From Erythrobacter sp. AP23 (GTDB lineage: Bacteria; Pseudomonadota; Alphaproteobacteria; Sphingomonadales; Sphingomonadaceae), in assembly GCF_001542855.1 (NCBI RefSeq), contig NZ_LNBY01000015.1:424844-488843 (forward strand): a DNA stretch of 64,000 nt, in the 5' to 3' direction. Positions 27,751 through 37,668 of the stretch are shown piece after piece. Position 1 is the first letter of the stretch, and every line of letters starts with the position of its first letter. A program made the translations under genes and the position numbers. The notes beneath the pieces were generated by a model. That model had not been told where the DNA came from, did no database searches, and saw nothing but the letters and a program-made list of their open reading frames with translations.

Positions 27751-29322
27751 TCAGGGATTTCTCTTTTGGGTCAGGGCAGCGATGCGCTGCCGGTCGATCG
27801 CGCCGACCGCAACGGCGACGCCGAAATAGACGATGGCGGAACAGGCGACGAGCACCGCAAGTGCTGCGAGACGCGCGAACAGTCCCGCGGCGAACCAGTC
27901 GGTTAGCAAATCGCGGGCGTAGAACAAGGCCAGACCCATCGCGCCCGCAGCGAACAACTGCCGGGCGATACGCAGCAACAGGGCCCCGGGCACCGCGTAA
28001 TACCCGCGCTTCAGCAGCACGAGATAGAGGAACCCAACATTGATCCAGGCACCGATCACGCTGGCGTAGGCGACGCCGATCACGCCGAATCGCTGGAGGA
28101 AGGCAAGGTTGAAACCGATGAAGACCGCGAGCGAGATGAAGGCCGCGATCACCGGCGTTTTGGTGTCCGCGCGGGCGTAGAAATTGGGCACCAGCACCTT
28201 GACCAGCACATAGGCTGGCAGGCCAAGCACCAGCGCCGCGAGCACTTCGCCTGCGATGGCCGCGTCTTCGATGCTGAAGCGCCCGCCCTGGAAAATCATC
28301 GTGACGAAGGGAACCGCACATACGGCCAGCGCGACCGCGGCGGGAATGGTCAGCAGCATCGACAGCTCGATGGCATCCGACTGGATGCGATCGGCGCCGT
28401 CCTTGTTCTCGCTGCCGACGAATTTGGACAGAGTCGGCAGGATCGCGGTCGATAGCGCGATGCCGATGATGCCCAGCGGAAGCTGGTTCAGCCGGTCGGC
28501 ATAGTTCATGTAGCTGACCGAACCGTCGGCCAGCTGGTTGAGGAAATAGAGCTGGACCAGCGTGTTGATCTGGTAGGCACCGCCGCCGATCGCCGCGGGC
28601 AGCGCGATGATCGACAGACGCTTTACCTCGGGCGTGATCCGCGGCCACAGCAGCTTTGGGCGAAAGCCCTCGATGCGGGTCCAGTAATAGAGCCAGGACA
28701 GCTGTATCACGCCCGCCCCGGTCACCGTCCAAGCAATGGCATAGGCGACCTGTTCGATATTCCAGCCCAGCGTCCCGATCGCATATTCGCCACCCAGCAG
28801 CGCGGCGATCAGCACGAGGTTGAGAATGATCGGAAAGCTGGCCCCCGGCGCGAAGCGGCTGACCGAATTGAGCATGCCGGTGAACAGCGTCACCAGGCTG
28901 ACCAGCACGATGTAGGGGAACATGATCCGCGCGAAATCGACCGCCATCGCAAATTCGCCGGGATCGATGGGCTTTTCGCTCAAGAGCCAGATCACGCCGG
29001 GCATGGCCAGCATCATTACTGCGCACAGGGCGATGAGCACCGGCAAGAATACGCTCAGCACATCGTCGGAAAAACTGCGGGCGTCCTCGATGCCGCCCTC
29101 GCCATTGAGGCGCTTGGAGAACATCGGCACGAAGGCCGCCGAGAACGCGCCTTCCGCGAACAGGCGGCGAAAGACATTGGGAATGATGAATGCCTGGAAC
29201 CAGGCATCGGTCACCGCATTGGCGCCGAGGACGCGCGAGAAGATCATCTCGCGCGCCATCCCGGCCACGCGACTGACAATGGTCAGCCCGCCGATCGTGC
29301 CGACGTTTCTGAGCAGGCTCAC
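27751..29322 (-). CDS. murJ: Lipid II flippase MurJ
   Basis: 523 aa MOP-superfamily protein with about 14 membrane helices. The N-terminal RVAGMAREMIFSRVLGAN and DAWFQAFIIPNVFRRLFAEG segments are MurJ hallmarks, including the charged residues lining the cavity. It moves the peptidoglycan precursor lipid II to the periplasm. It lies upstream of trpS with a 4-bp gap and 29 bp after secB. Confidence 0.95.
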   Translation of the reverse strand: MSLLRNVGTIGGLTIVSRVAGMAREMIFSRVLGANAVTDAWFQAFIIPNVFRRLFAEGAFSAAFVPMFSKRLNGEGGIEDARSFSDDVLSVFLPVLIALCAVMMLAMPGVIWLLSEKPIDPGEFAMAVDFARIMFPYIVLVSLVTLFTGMLNSVSRFAPGASFPIILNLVLIAALLGGEYAIGTLGWNIEQVAYAIAWTVTGAGVIQLSWLYYWTRIEGFRPKLLWPRITPEVKRLSIIALPAAIGGGAYQINTLVQLYFLNQLADGSVSYMNYADRLNQLPLGIIGIALSTAILPTLSKFVGSENKDGADRIQSDAIELSMLLTIPAAVALAVCAVPFVTMIFQGGRFSIEDAAIAGEVLAALVLGLPAYVLVKVLVPNFYARADTKTPVIAAFISLAVFIGFNLAFLQRFGVIGVAYASVIGAWINVGFLYLVLLKRGYYAVPGALLLRIARQLFAAGAMGLALFYARDLLTDWFAAGLFARLAALAVLVACSAIVYFGVAVAVGAIDRQRIAALTQKRNP

Positions 29323-29351
29323 CTGTCAGAGCCCCCTTGCAAATCGGGCGC

Positions 29352-29885
29352 TCAGGCGTCGCCGGCCGGCGGGGTCGCGCCCTGGGCCTGCTGTTCCTGC
29401 GCGCGCGCCGCGAGCTGCTGCTGGTAGAGCGCGCCGAAATCCATCGGGTCGAGCATCAGCGGCGGGAAACCGGCGTCGCGGCTGGCATCGGCGATGACAC
29501 GACGCGCGAAGGGGAACAGGATGCGCGGCGCCTCGGCGAAAAGGAAGGCGTGTGCCGCTTCATCGGGCAGGTTTCGCATTCCCATCAACCCGCAATAGGC
29601 GAGGTCGATGAGGTAGAGATTGCCCTTGCTGGTCTTGGCGGTGGCGGTGACCTTCAGCGTCACTTCGTGGACTTCGTCGGAAACCTTGTCGGCGGCGATA
29701 TTGACCTGCACGTCGAGCTGCGGCTGCTCGTTCCACTGGAAGCATTGCGGCGCATTCGGATTTTCGACCGACAGATCCTTGATGTATTGCGAGATCACGC
29801 CGGCGCTGGGCTGGTTGTCGGCGCCATTGGCGCCGGCTGCGGGATCCATGTTGAGATCGGTGAGAACGTCGCCTTCGTCGGCCAT
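29352..29885 (-). CDS. secB: Protein-export chaperone SecB
   Basis: 177 aa. The core has QYIKDLSVENPNAPQCF, VTLKVTATAK, and AYCGLMGMRNLP, followed by LFPFARRVIADASRDAGFPP, all typical of SecB. It keeps exported proteins unfolded and hands them to SecA. Disordered Gly/Ala/Gln-rich tails flank the core. It is divergent from the Tim44-like gene, with 265 bp between starts. Confidence 0.94.
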   Translation of the reverse strand: MADEGDVLTDLNMDPAAGANGADNQPSAGVISQYIKDLSVENPNAPQCFQWNEQPQLDVQVNIAADKVSDEVHEVTLKVTATAKTSKGNLYLIDLAYCGLMGMRNLPDEAAHAFLFAEAPRILFPFARRVIADASRDAGFPPLMLDPMDFGALYQQQLAARAQEQQAQGATPPAGDA

Positions 29886-30150
29886 GAGTAGTCGCTTTCC
29901 AATTATCCGAATTTGGATCCGGGTATGGCGCTTGCGGCCGCGCCGGACTGTCGGGGCGCGCGCCTAGCACTGTCGAACGTGTGTAGCAATGCGCAGGGCA
30001 TCGCCCGTTACGGCCGTCGTCGCGCATCTGCTTGTTCATCGCAGCCCCATTGTCGGTTTGTAATTCTTTCCTATCTAGGGCAGTAAGAATGTTGGACTGC
30101 CGGGGGCGTATCGCCTTCCGCAATCAGATGCAGGGAAGCAGGTTACTTAC

Positions 30151-30804
30151 GTGATCACCGAGATCGTTATCCTCGCCATGATCGCCGCCTTTCTGGGGCT
30201 GCGGCTCTATTCGGTGCTCGGCCGCCGGTCCGAGCATGAGGAGGAGGTCATTCCGCACCGGTTCGAACGCAGCGACGCGCCGCCGGCAGCGGATGTCGCT
30301 CCACGCCCCGTGCGCCAGCCGGTTGTCCTGCGCGCGGGCGATGATCGCGCGCCGGCGAACGAGGCGGGCATTCGCGCGATCGCCTCGGCCGATACGGGAT
30401 TCGACCTGCTCGGCTTCCTCGAAGGCGCCAAGGGTGCCTACGGCATGATCCTCGAGGCCTTCTGGAAGGGCGACAAGGAAACGCTGCGCGAACTCGCGGA
30501 CGATGACGTCTACGAAAGCTTCGCCAGCGTGATCGATGCGCGCGAGGGTGCGGGCGAAACGCTCGACAATCGCCTCATCCGGATCGAGGATGCGAGTGTG
30601 CGTTCGGCCGAACTCGATGGACGCACGGCCCGCATTTCGGTCCTGTTCGTGGCCGACATCGCCGCAGTCACGCGCGACGCCGATGGCAATGTCATCGCCG
30701 GCTCGATGGACGATGCGATCGAAAGCCGCGATGTGTGGACCTTCAGCCGCAATATCGATGCCGCCGATCCCAACTGGGTGCTCGACGAGACCGACGAGGG
30801 CTGA
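30151..30804 (+). CDS. Tim44/TimA family membrane-anchored protein
   Basis: 217 aa from a GTG at 30151. One N-terminal helix (about 2-20) is followed by a Pro/Arg-rich linker (to about 75) and a Tim44-like domain (about 80-210) containing FLEGAKGAYGMILEAFWKGD and DVWTFSR. The mitochondrial relative tethers the import motor; bacterial versions are inner-membrane proteins of less certain role, with the TimA name used in alphaproteobacteria. It is followed by mltA and smr in the same direction. Confidence 0.85.
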   Translation: MITEIVILAMIAAFLGLRLYSVLGRRSEHEEEVIPHRFERSDAPPAADVAPRPVRQPVVLRAGDDRAPANEAGIRAIASADTGFDLLGFLEGAKGAYGMILEAFWKGDKETLRELADDDVYESFASVIDAREGAGETLDNRLIRIEDASVRSAELDGRTARISVLFVADIAAVTRDADGNVIAGSMDDAIESRDVWTFSRNIDAADPNWVLDETDEG

Positions 30805-30831
30805 CGCTCCGCTGCATCCGGGGAGGGGTAC

Positions 30832-32019
30832 ATGCGCAAGCTGATGGCGATCGCGGCGATGCTGGCGCTGGCTGCCTGCGTTCGCATGGTCCCCGACACC
30901 ACACCCCCGCAACCAGCCGGCCCGCTTCCGCCAGGCACCGTATCGAGCGCCGCTTTTGCCCCGATATCGAATGGCAAGAGCGTCGGGTCTCTCGGCCTCT
31001 CGCCCGAAGATGCCGGAACCGCGCTCGTATCTTTCATCGAATCGTGCCCCTCGATTCTCAATCGCGACGATGCCAGCGGGCTGACCTTTGCCGAGGATTG
31101 GCGTCCGGCATGCGAGGCAGCGGCAAGCTGGCCGGTCACCGATGCACGGCGCTTCTTCACCAGCTATTTCGAAACCGCGCGCGTGGGCGACGGTGCGGCC
31201 TTCGCCACCGGCTATTTCGAGCCCGAGATTCGCGGCAGCCGCAGGCGCGCGCCGGGCTATGACGTGCCGATCTATGCGGTGCCGCCCGAACTCACCCGCG
31301 CCTGGCCTGCCGACATGCCAGAGAGCGAGCGCGAAGGACGCCCGCCGCTGGGGCGCTATGACGACAATGGCGAGTTCGTGCTCTTCTACGATCGCACCGA
31401 GATAGAGCTGGGCGCGCTGGAAAATCGCGGGCTGGAAATCGCCTGGGCGGCGGACCCGGTCGAATTCTTCTTTCTCCAGATTCAGGGATCGGGCCTGCTG
31501 CGCCTGCCCGACGGTTCGTTGATGCGAATCGGCTATGCCGGGCAGAACGGGCGGGAATATGTCGGCATAGGCCGCGTCATGCGCGAACGCGGCTTGATCG
31601 GCGAAGGCACGCCCTATGCCACGTCGATGCAGGGCATCATGGCCTTCATCCGCGACAATCCGGCCGAGGGACGCGACATCATGCGACTCAACAAGAGCTG
31701 GGTGTTCTTCCGCGAACTTAACACCGACGGCCCGCTGGGCTCGATCGGCGTGCCCGTGCGACGCGAAGCTTCGGTTGCGGTCGATCCCAATTTCGTACCC
31801 TATGGCGCGCCGGTCTTCCTAGATATGGACAGCGACGTCGCCGACGGCCTGTGGATCGCACAAGATACGGGCGGCGCGATCAAGGGCGCCAATCGCTTCG
31901 ACACCTTCTGGGGCAATGGCGCGGATGCGCGCGAGATCGCCGGCAGTATGAGCTCACGCGGGTCGGCGCTGGTCCTGTTGCCGCGCGGGACGATCGAGCG
32001 TCTCGAAGCGCGGCGATGA
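30832..32019 (+). CDS. mltA: Membrane-bound lytic murein transglycosylase A
   Basis: 395 aa with a very good ribosome site (GGGGAGGGG) 3-4 bases before the ATG. Signal peptide with lipobox LALAAC places it as a lipoprotein. The MltA domain (about 130-290) has GYFEPEIRGSR and FFFLQIQGSGLLRLPDG; the C-terminal 3D domain has the acid motif LWIAQDTGGAIKGANRFDTF, where Asp residues serve catalysis. It cleaves glycan strands of peptidoglycan, forming anhydro-muropeptides. Its stop overlaps the smr ATG. Confidence 0.94.
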   Translation: MRKLMAIAAMLALAACVRMVPDTTPPQPAGPLPPGTVSSAAFAPISNGKSVGSLGLSPEDAGTALVSFIESCPSILNRDDASGLTFAEDWRPACEAAASWPVTDARRFFTSYFETARVGDGAAFATGYFEPEIRGSRRRAPGYDVPIYAVPPELTRAWPADMPESEREGRPPLGRYDDNGEFVLFYDRTEIELGALENRGLEIAWAADPVEFFFLQIQGSGLLRLPDGSLMRIGYAGQNGREYVGIGRVMRERGLIGEGTPYATSMQGIMAFIRDNPAEGRDIMRLNKSWVFFRELNTDGPLGSIGVPVRREASVAVDPNFVPYGAPVFLDMDSDVADGLWIAQDTGGAIKGANRFDTFWGNGADAREIAGSMSSRGSALVLLPRGTIERLEARR

Positions 32020-32582
32020 GCGCGCCGCGCGGCCTGTCTGCGGAAGAGAGCGAGGCATGGGACAGGCTGGCGGCGACGGTTGTGCCGCTTCACCCGCTCA
32101 AGCCCGTCCAGCCTCGCCCCGCGCACGAGGCGCAAGCTCCGACGGCGCCCGAACCGGCTGGGAAAGTCCGCCTTCCAAAAGTGCCGAAGCCCGCCGGTGT
32201 CGCACCGCCTGCACCGGCACCGCCGCCACGTCTGGATCGGGGGCTGGATTCGCATTGGGATCGACGGCTGAAATCGGGCACGCTCCAACCTGAACTGACG
32301 CTCGACCTGCATGGGCACAATCTCGATGCCGCCTACGACCGGCTGATGAGCGGGGTGGCGCAAGCGCGCGGCATGGGGGCGCGCACGATCTTGCTGATTA
32401 CCGGCAAACCGCGTCCCGTCGAGGCGGCGGATCGCGGATCGCGGCGCGGGGCGATTCGCGCCAAGGTGCTCGACTGGCTGGCCGCGTCCAATCACCATTC
32501 AGCCGTTGCCGCCGTCCGCCGCGCGCACCAAAGGCATGGCGGCGACGGGGCGCTCTACATCGTCCTCAAGCGCGAGCGCTAA
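32016..32582 (+). CDS. Smr/MutS2-C domain protein
   Basis: 188 aa from the ATG at 32016 in an ATGA overlap with mltA. The N-terminal half is Pro/Ala-rich and probably disordered; the C-terminal Smr domain (about 90-188) has LTLDLHGHNLDAA, LLITGKPR and GGDGALYIVLKR. Smr domains nick DNA or RNA; the LDLHGH motif is the conserved core. The substrate in such stand-alone proteins is not settled. Confidence 0.88.
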   Translation: MSAPRGLSAEESEAWDRLAATVVPLHPLKPVQPRPAHEAQAPTAPEPAGKVRLPKVPKPAGVAPPAPAPPPRLDRGLDSHWDRRLKSGTLQPELTLDLHGHNLDAAYDRLMSGVAQARGMGARTILLITGKPRPVEAADRGSRRGAIRAKVLDWLAASNHHSAVAAVRRAHQRHGGDGALYIVLKRER

Positions 32583-32695
32583 GCAGCGACCCAGGCTTTC
32601 AAAGACCTTTCCGTGTTGGTCGGCTTCCGATCCGGCTCAGGCGGACTGCGCATGGAGCCGCGCTCGCTCGGAAGTCTCTCATCGATAACAAAAAA

Positions 32696-32718
32696 GCCCC
32701 CGACGTTTGGTCGGGGGC
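32696..32718 (-). terminator. Intrinsic terminator after katG
   Basis: Stem GCCCCCGAC/GTCGGGGGC (9 bp) with loop GTTTG. On the minus strand a TTTTTT run follows. It stands 34 bp past the katG stop and also separates it from convergent smr. Confidence 0.93.
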
Positions 32719-32751
32719 CCTCGGTGGACGACCAGCTTGGTCGCCTGACCA

Positions 32752-34968
32752 TCAATCATTATACTTTTTGTACAGAATGTCAAAACGATCAGCGTCCATC
32801 ACCTTGGTCCAGGCCTTGACGAAATCGTCGACGAATTTTTGTTCGTTACCGTTTTCGGCATAGACCTCGGCAACGGCGCGGAGCTGCGAATTCGAACCGA
32901 AGACGAGGTCGGTGCGCGTCGCGTGCCACTTCACATCGCCTTTCAGACGGCATTTGCCTACGAATTCCTCGTCGCCGCTTTCGTCGACCACCTCCCACAC
33001 CGTGCCCATTTCGAGCAGGTTGGTGAAGAAGTCGTTCGACAACACGCCGGGGCGATCGGTGAGAACCCCGATGCGATTGCCATGCGCCGCGTGCTTCGAT
33101 ACCGCGCCTAGTGCGCGCATGCCGCCCACCAGAGCGGTCATTTCGGGCATGGAAAGGCCGAGCAGGTGGGCCCGGTCGACCAGCATGTCCTCGGTCTTCA
33201 CCGACGCCTTGGTCTTCAAATAATTGCGGAAGCCGTCGGCGAAGGGCTCGAGCGGTTCGAAGCTTTCGGCATCGAACTGGTCTTCGGTGGCGTCGCCGCG
33301 ACCGGTGGTGACGGGAACGGTGACCTCGAAACCGCCGTCCCTGGCCGCCTTCTCGATCGCCGCCGCACCGCCGAGCACGATGGCATCGGCCATCGAGATA
33401 TCGCCGCGCAGCTCATCGAGCTTGTCGAGCACCTTGCCCAGCTCTTCCGGGTCGTTCACCGCCCAGTTGCGGATCGCGTCGAAGCGGATGTGCGCGCCAT
33501 TGGCCCCGCCGCGGTGGTCCGAATTGCGATAGGTCGAGGCCGAGGCCCAGGCTGCCTTGACCAGCTCGCCGACCGAAAGGCCGCTATCGAGCACCGCCTT
33601 TTTGAAGTCGGCAACCGCACTGTCCGAGGGGGTGGTGCCTTCGGGTATCGGATCCTGCCAGATCAGGTCTTCATCGGGCACTTCCGGGCCGAGGTAGCGG
33701 ACCTTCGGACCCATATCGCGGTGGCACAGCTTGAACCATGCGCGGGCGAAAGCATCGTCGAGCGCGGCCTGATCGTCGCGGAAGCGTTCGGAAATCTTGC
33801 GATACTCCGGATCGCGCTTCAGCGCCATATCGGCGGTGGTCATCATCGTCGGGACCTTCTTGTTCGGGTCCCGAGCGTCGGGCGCCATATCCTCGGGCTC
33901 CGGATCGATCGGCTGCCACTGGTTCGCGCCAGCGGGCGACTGGACGAGTTCGTAATCATACTTGAACAGCAGGCGGAAATAGTCGCCACCCCACTGTGTC
34001 GGGTTCGGCGTCCACGCGCCTTCGATCCCGCTGGTCGTAATATGACCCTTCTCGATTTCTTCCGGATCGGTCAGCCAACCGAAGCCCATGCGGTGCAGGT
34101 TCTCGCCTTCGGGCGCTGAACCGAACGTGTCCGCGGGCTTGGCGCCATGCGCCTTGCCGAACGCATGTCCGCCGGCCGTCAGCGCCACGGTTTCCTCGTC
34201 GTTCATGGCCATGCGGGCAAAGGTTTCGCGCATGTCGCGCGCCATGCCTTCCGCATCGTGCGGATTGCCGCCCGGCCCTTCAGGATTGACGTAGATCAGG
34301 CCCATCTGGATCGCGGCCAGCGGGTTTTCGAGCGCCTTGCCCTCATCGGGGATGATGCGCGTTTCCGCGCCGGTATCGACCCATTGTTCCTCGGTGCCCC
34401 AATAGACGAGCTCGGGCTCGAACACGTCCTTGCGCCCGCCGCCGAATCCGAACACCGGGCCGCCCATCGATTCGATCGCGACATTGCCGGTCAGGATGAA
34501 CAGGTCGGCCCAGCTGATATGCTTGCCGTATTTCTGCTTGATCGGCCACAGCAGGCGGCGTGCCTTGTCGAGATTGCCGTTGTCGGGCCAGCTGTTGAGC
34601 GGGGCGAAGCGCTGCTGCCCGCTACCCGCGCCGCCGCGCCCGTCGCCCGTGCGATAGGTGCCCGCAGCATGCCAAGCCATACGGATGAAGAAGGGACCGT
34701 AATGACCGTAATCCGCCGGCCACCATTCCTGGCTGTCGGTCATCAGATCGGTCAGGTCTTTCTTCAGTGCCTGGTAGTCGAGCGCGTTGAAAGCCTCGCA
34801 ATAGTCGAAATCCTCGCCCATCGGATCGGGATTGCGCCCGCTCTGGCCGAGGATGTCGAGCTGCAGTTGATCGGGCCACCAGTCGCGATTGGTTCGACCA
34901 AGCAGGTCGCGCGTACCCGCATCGCCATGAAAGGGGCAGCCGCTCATTTCACCGGTTTTGGCATCCAT
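32752..34968 (-). CDS. katG: Catalase-peroxidase KatG
   Basis: 738 aa haem enzyme that removes hydrogen peroxide by catalase and peroxidase cycles. Distal residues Arg96, Trp99 and His100 lie in [11 protein letters not shown]. The Trp-Tyr-Met adduct specific to KatG is complete: Trp99, Tyr226 ([10 protein letters not shown]) and Met253 (ARMAMNDEE). The proximal haem ligand is His268 in [12 protein letters not shown]. The duplicated, haem-free C-terminal half is full length. Transcribed from a region sharing a TCGATTTGAT word with the ahpC upstream region, so joint peroxide control is plausible. Confidence 0.97.
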   Translation of the reverse strand: MDAKTGEMSGCPFHGDAGTRDLLGRTNRDWWPDQLQLDILGQSGRNPDPMGEDFDYCEAFNALDYQALKKDLTDLMTDSQEWWPADYGHYGPFFIRMAWHAAGTYRTGDGRGGAGSGQQRFAPLNSWPDNGNLDKARRLLWPIKQKYGKHISWADLFILTGNVAIESMGGPVFGFGGGRKDVFEPELVYWGTEEQWVDTGAETRIIPDEGKALENPLAAIQMGLIYVNPEGPGGNPHDAEGMARDMRETFARMAMNDEETVALTAGGHAFGKAHGAKPADTFGSAPEGENLHRMGFGWLTDPEEIEKGHITTSGIEGAWTPNPTQWGGDYFRLLFKYDYELVQSPAGANQWQPIDPEPEDMAPDARDPNKKVPTMMTTADMALKRDPEYRKISERFRDDQAALDDAFARAWFKLCHRDMGPKVRYLGPEVPDEDLIWQDPIPEGTTPSDSAVADFKKAVLDSGLSVGELVKAAWASASTYRNSDHRGGANGAHIRFDAIRNWAVNDPEELGKVLDKLDELRGDISMADAIVLGGAAAIEKAARDGGFEVTVPVTTGRGDATEDQFDAESFEPLEPFADGFRNYLKTKASVKTEDMLVDRAHLLGLSMPEMTALVGGMRALGAVSKHAAHGNRIGVLTDRPGVLSNDFFTNLLEMGTVWEVVDESGDEEFVGKCRLKGDVKWHATRTDLVFGSNSQLRAVAEVYAENGNEQKFVDDFVKAWTKVMDADRFDILYKKYND

Positions 34969-35107
34969 CGTTCTCTCTCCACTCCTGAGACTCGCTGATA
35001 TCTCGTGCAGACAGGGATGCGCCTTTGTCGGTTATTCGTCCAATCGATTAATTGCGTCGATTTGATTGCTGCAAGCGATGAGGCGGCGAAACGCACCCCA
35101 AATGCGA

Positions 35108-35142
35108 AAAGCGTCGCCATCCTTTTGGAATGGCGACGCTTT
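35108..35142 (-). terminator. Intrinsic terminator after ahpF
   Basis: Perfect 13-bp stem AAAGCGTCGCCAT/ATGGCGACGCTTT with a 9-nt loop, followed by TTTT on the minus strand, 22 bp past the ahpF stop. Confidence 0.93.
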
Positions 35143-35163
35143 CGTGTCCGTAGCGTAACGAAG

Positions 35164-36753
35164 TCAGGCGGCCTGCGCGATATCCTCGGCGGGCTCGGTC
35201 CGGATGAGGTAATCGAATGCCGACAACCCTGCCTTCGAGCCCTCGCCCATGGCGACCACGATCTGCTTATAGGGCACGTCTGTCACGTCGCCCGCGCCGA
35301 AAATGCCCGGCAGGTTGGTACGGCCCTCTTCGTCGGTGACGATCTCGCCGAACTTCGTGAGTTCGAGGCCGGAGCCCTGCAGCCATTCGGTGTTGGGCAC
35401 GAGGCCGATCTGGACGAAGACGCCTTCTACCTCGACGCGCCGTTCGTCACCACTCACGCGATCCTTGAGGATCAGGCCGTCGACCTTGCCGCCCGAGCCG
35501 GTGATCTCGGTCGTCTGGCCGCTCGCGACGATTTCGACGTTGGCCATGCTGCGCAGTTTCTTCTGCAGCACGTCGTCGGCGCGCAGCTTGTCGTCATATT
35601 CGATCAGCGTGACGTGCCCGACGATCTTGGCGAGGTCGATCGCCGCTTCCACGCCCGAATTGCCGCCGCCGATCACCGCGATGCGCTTGCCCTTGAACAG
35701 CGGACCGTCGCAGTGGGGGCAATAGGCGACGCCCTTGTTGCGGTATTCGGCCTCGCCGGGAACGCCGAGATTGCGCCACCGCGCGCCGGTCGCAAGGATC
35801 AGGCTGCGTGCCTTGAGTTTTGCGCCATTGCCCAACTCGACCGTGTGCAGACCGCCCTCTTCTTCGGCAGGGACGAGCTTTACCGCCTTGGCGAGATCCA
35901 TCAGGTCGATCTCGTACTCGCCGACATGGCTCTTGAGCTCGCCCGCCAGCTTGGGGCCTTCAGTATAGGCCGTGCCGGGCAGGTTCTCGATGCCGAGCGT
36001 GTCGTGCAGCTGGCCGCCGAAGCGTTCGGCAGCGATGCCTGTGCGAAAGCCCTTGCGCGCGGTATAGATCGCCGTGGCCGCGCCAGCGGGGCCGCCGCCA
36101 ATGACGAGGACTTCGAACGGATCCTTGGCCGACAGCTTTTCCGCCGCCTTCTCCTCGCTGCCGGTGTCGAGCTTGGCGAGGATTTCGGCCAGCTCCATCT
36201 TGCCGTTGTAGAAAGGCTCGCCGTTGAGGAAGGTAGCGGGCACCGCCATCACTTCGCGCGCATCGACCTCTTCCTGGAAGGTGCCGCCTTCGATCAGCGT
36301 GGCGGTAATGCGCGGGTTTTCGAGCGCCATCAGCGTCAGCGCCTGCACGACATCGGGGCAGTTGTGGCACGAGAGCGAGAAATACATCTCGAAATTGAAA
36401 TCGCCCTCGAGCCCGCGGACCTGTTCGAGCAGGTCGGCATCGACCTTGGGCGGGTGGCCGCCGGCCCACAGCAGGGCGAGGACGAGCGAGGTAAACTCGT
36501 GCCCCATCGGCAGGCCCGCAAAGCGAACCCACTTTTCCGCATCGCTCGCGCGGCGGATGACGAAGCTGGGCTTGCGCTCGTCGGTCCCGTCGAATTGCGC
36601 GCCGACGAGGTCATGCAGCGCTGCGATTTCTTCGAGCAACTCGCGAGTCTGCGCGCTCTTGGCGTCCTCGCCGAGCGAAGCGACCAATTCGACCGGTTCG
36701 CGCAGATTGGCGAAATAGGTCTTCAATTGCTGGGTCATCGTTGCATCGAGCAT
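35164..36753 (-). CDS. ahpF: Alkyl hydroperoxide reductase subunit F
   Basis: 529 aa flavoprotein that reduces AhpC with NADH. The N-terminal double-thioredoxin domain (about 1-200) holds the CxxC in [10 protein letters not shown]. The FAD site is [10 protein letters not shown], the second nucleotide site is [13 protein letters not shown], and the redox-active pair is CPHC within [10 protein letters not shown]. An ATG five codons in (36738) is an alternative start. It lies downstream of ahpC in the same direction, with a terminator-like hairpin between, which probably reduces ahpF expression relative to ahpC. Confidence 0.95.
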   Translation of the reverse strand: MLDATMTQQLKTYFANLREPVELVASLGEDAKSAQTRELLEEIAALHDLVGAQFDGTDERKPSFVIRRASDAEKWVRFAGLPMGHEFTSLVLALLWAGGHPPKVDADLLEQVRGLEGDFNFEMYFSLSCHNCPDVVQALTLMALENPRITATLIEGGTFQEEVDAREVMAVPATFLNGEPFYNGKMELAEILAKLDTGSEEKAAEKLSAKDPFEVLVIGGGPAGAATAIYTARKGFRTGIAAERFGGQLHDTLGIENLPGTAYTEGPKLAGELKSHVGEYEIDLMDLAKAVKLVPAEEEGGLHTVELGNGAKLKARSLILATGARWRNLGVPGEAEYRNKGVAYCPHCDGPLFKGKRIAVIGGGNSGVEAAIDLAKIVGHVTLIEYDDKLRADDVLQKKLRSMANVEIVASGQTTEITGSGGKVDGLILKDRVSGDERRVEVEGVFVQIGLVPNTEWLQGSGLELTKFGEIVTDEEGRTNLPGIFGAGDVTDVPYKQIVVAMGEGSKAGLSAFDYLIRTEPAEDIAQAA

Positions 36754-36807
36754 GGGCGGACTCCGGGCGTCCGGTGGGACGGCGTTCGAAAATTCGGGAG
36801 AGAGGAA

Positions 36808-36847
36808 AAGGCCCGGGGCGAGGGGGGAGGGAGATGCCCCGGGCCTT
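36808..36847 (-). terminator. Attenuator-like hairpin between ahpC and ahpF
   Basis: A 12-bp perfect stem AAGGCCCGGGGC/GCCCCGGGCCTT around a 16-nt purine-rich loop, followed by TTTT on the minus strand. It would end most ahpC transcripts while allowing read-through into ahpF. Confidence 0.8.
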
Positions 36848-36923
36848 CCAGCGACCCGAGTCTTGACTCGGGCGGATGAACGGGCGCCGCTAGCGCGCCC
36901 GATCTGTAGCCGGAATGAACGGC

Positions 36924-37490
36924 TTAGATTTTACCGACGAGGTCGAGCGAGGGAGCCAGCGTGTCGCTGCCTTCCTCCCAGGCTGCCGGGCAGACCTGGC
37001 CGGGGTTGTTGCGCACGTACTGGGCGGCGCGGATCTTGCGGACCAGTTCGTTCGCGTTGCGGCCGACGCCCTCGCAGGTCTGTTCGACCAGCTGGATCAC
37101 GCCATCGGGATCGACAACGAAGGTCGCGCGATCGGCCAGGCCGGCGCCTTCACGCAGCACGTCGAAATTGCGTGCCAGCACGTGGTTCTGGTCGCCGAGG
37201 AAGGGGAAGTTCAGCTTGCCGATCTTCTCGCTGGTGTCGTGCCAGGCCTTGTGGCTGAAGTGGGTGTCGGTCGACACGCCGTAGACTTCGACGTCGAGCT
37301 TCTGGAGCATTTCGTAATGCTCGCCGAGGTCTTCGAGCTCGGTCGGGCAAACGAAGGTGAAGTCGGCCGGATAGAAGAAGAAAACGGCCCACTTGCCCTT
37401 CACGTCTTCCTCGGTGACCTCGAAGAAGTCCTTTCCCGCCTGGAAGGCGGTGGCGGTGAACGGTTTGATCTCGCTTCCGATGATACCCAT
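36924..37490 (-). CDS. ahpC: Alkyl hydroperoxide reductase C (2-Cys peroxiredoxin)
   Basis: 188 aa typical bacterial AhpC. The peroxidatic Cys48 sits in FVCPTE and the resolving Cys167 in [15 protein letters not shown] precedes the active site. It reduces peroxides and is recycled by AhpF, whose gene lies downstream. katG is further along on the same strand, making an H2O2-defence block. The upstream region contains repeated ATCGAT words that may be regulator sites. Confidence 0.97.
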   Translation of the reverse strand: MGIIGSEIKPFTATAFQAGKDFFEVTEEDVKGKWAVFFFYPADFTFVCPTELEDLGEHYEMLQKLDVEVYGVSTDTHFSHKAWHDTSEKIGKLNFPFLGDQNHVLARNFDVLREGAGLADRATFVVDPDGVIQLVEQTCEGVGRNANELVRKIRAAQYVRNNPGQVCPAAWEEGSDTLAPSLDLVGKI

Positions 37491-37668
37491 GAATGTCTCC
37501 GTTGTTCGGGTTGATACTGATGGGCGTCAGATAAGGCCTGTTGCAATGCACAAAAGCGATAAGTTGCGATTGGAAGGATCGAAATAATCGATCAAATCGA
37601 TGGAACCTTCGGAACGCGCGGCAGGCCCGGTGTTACGAGCTGTCTTGGGCCTGCCGCGGACACGTACT

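Noticed and set aside
35005..36879. 624-aa open frame opposite ahpF
   Set aside because: ahpF has all catalytic motifs on the other strand; this is a shadow frame.
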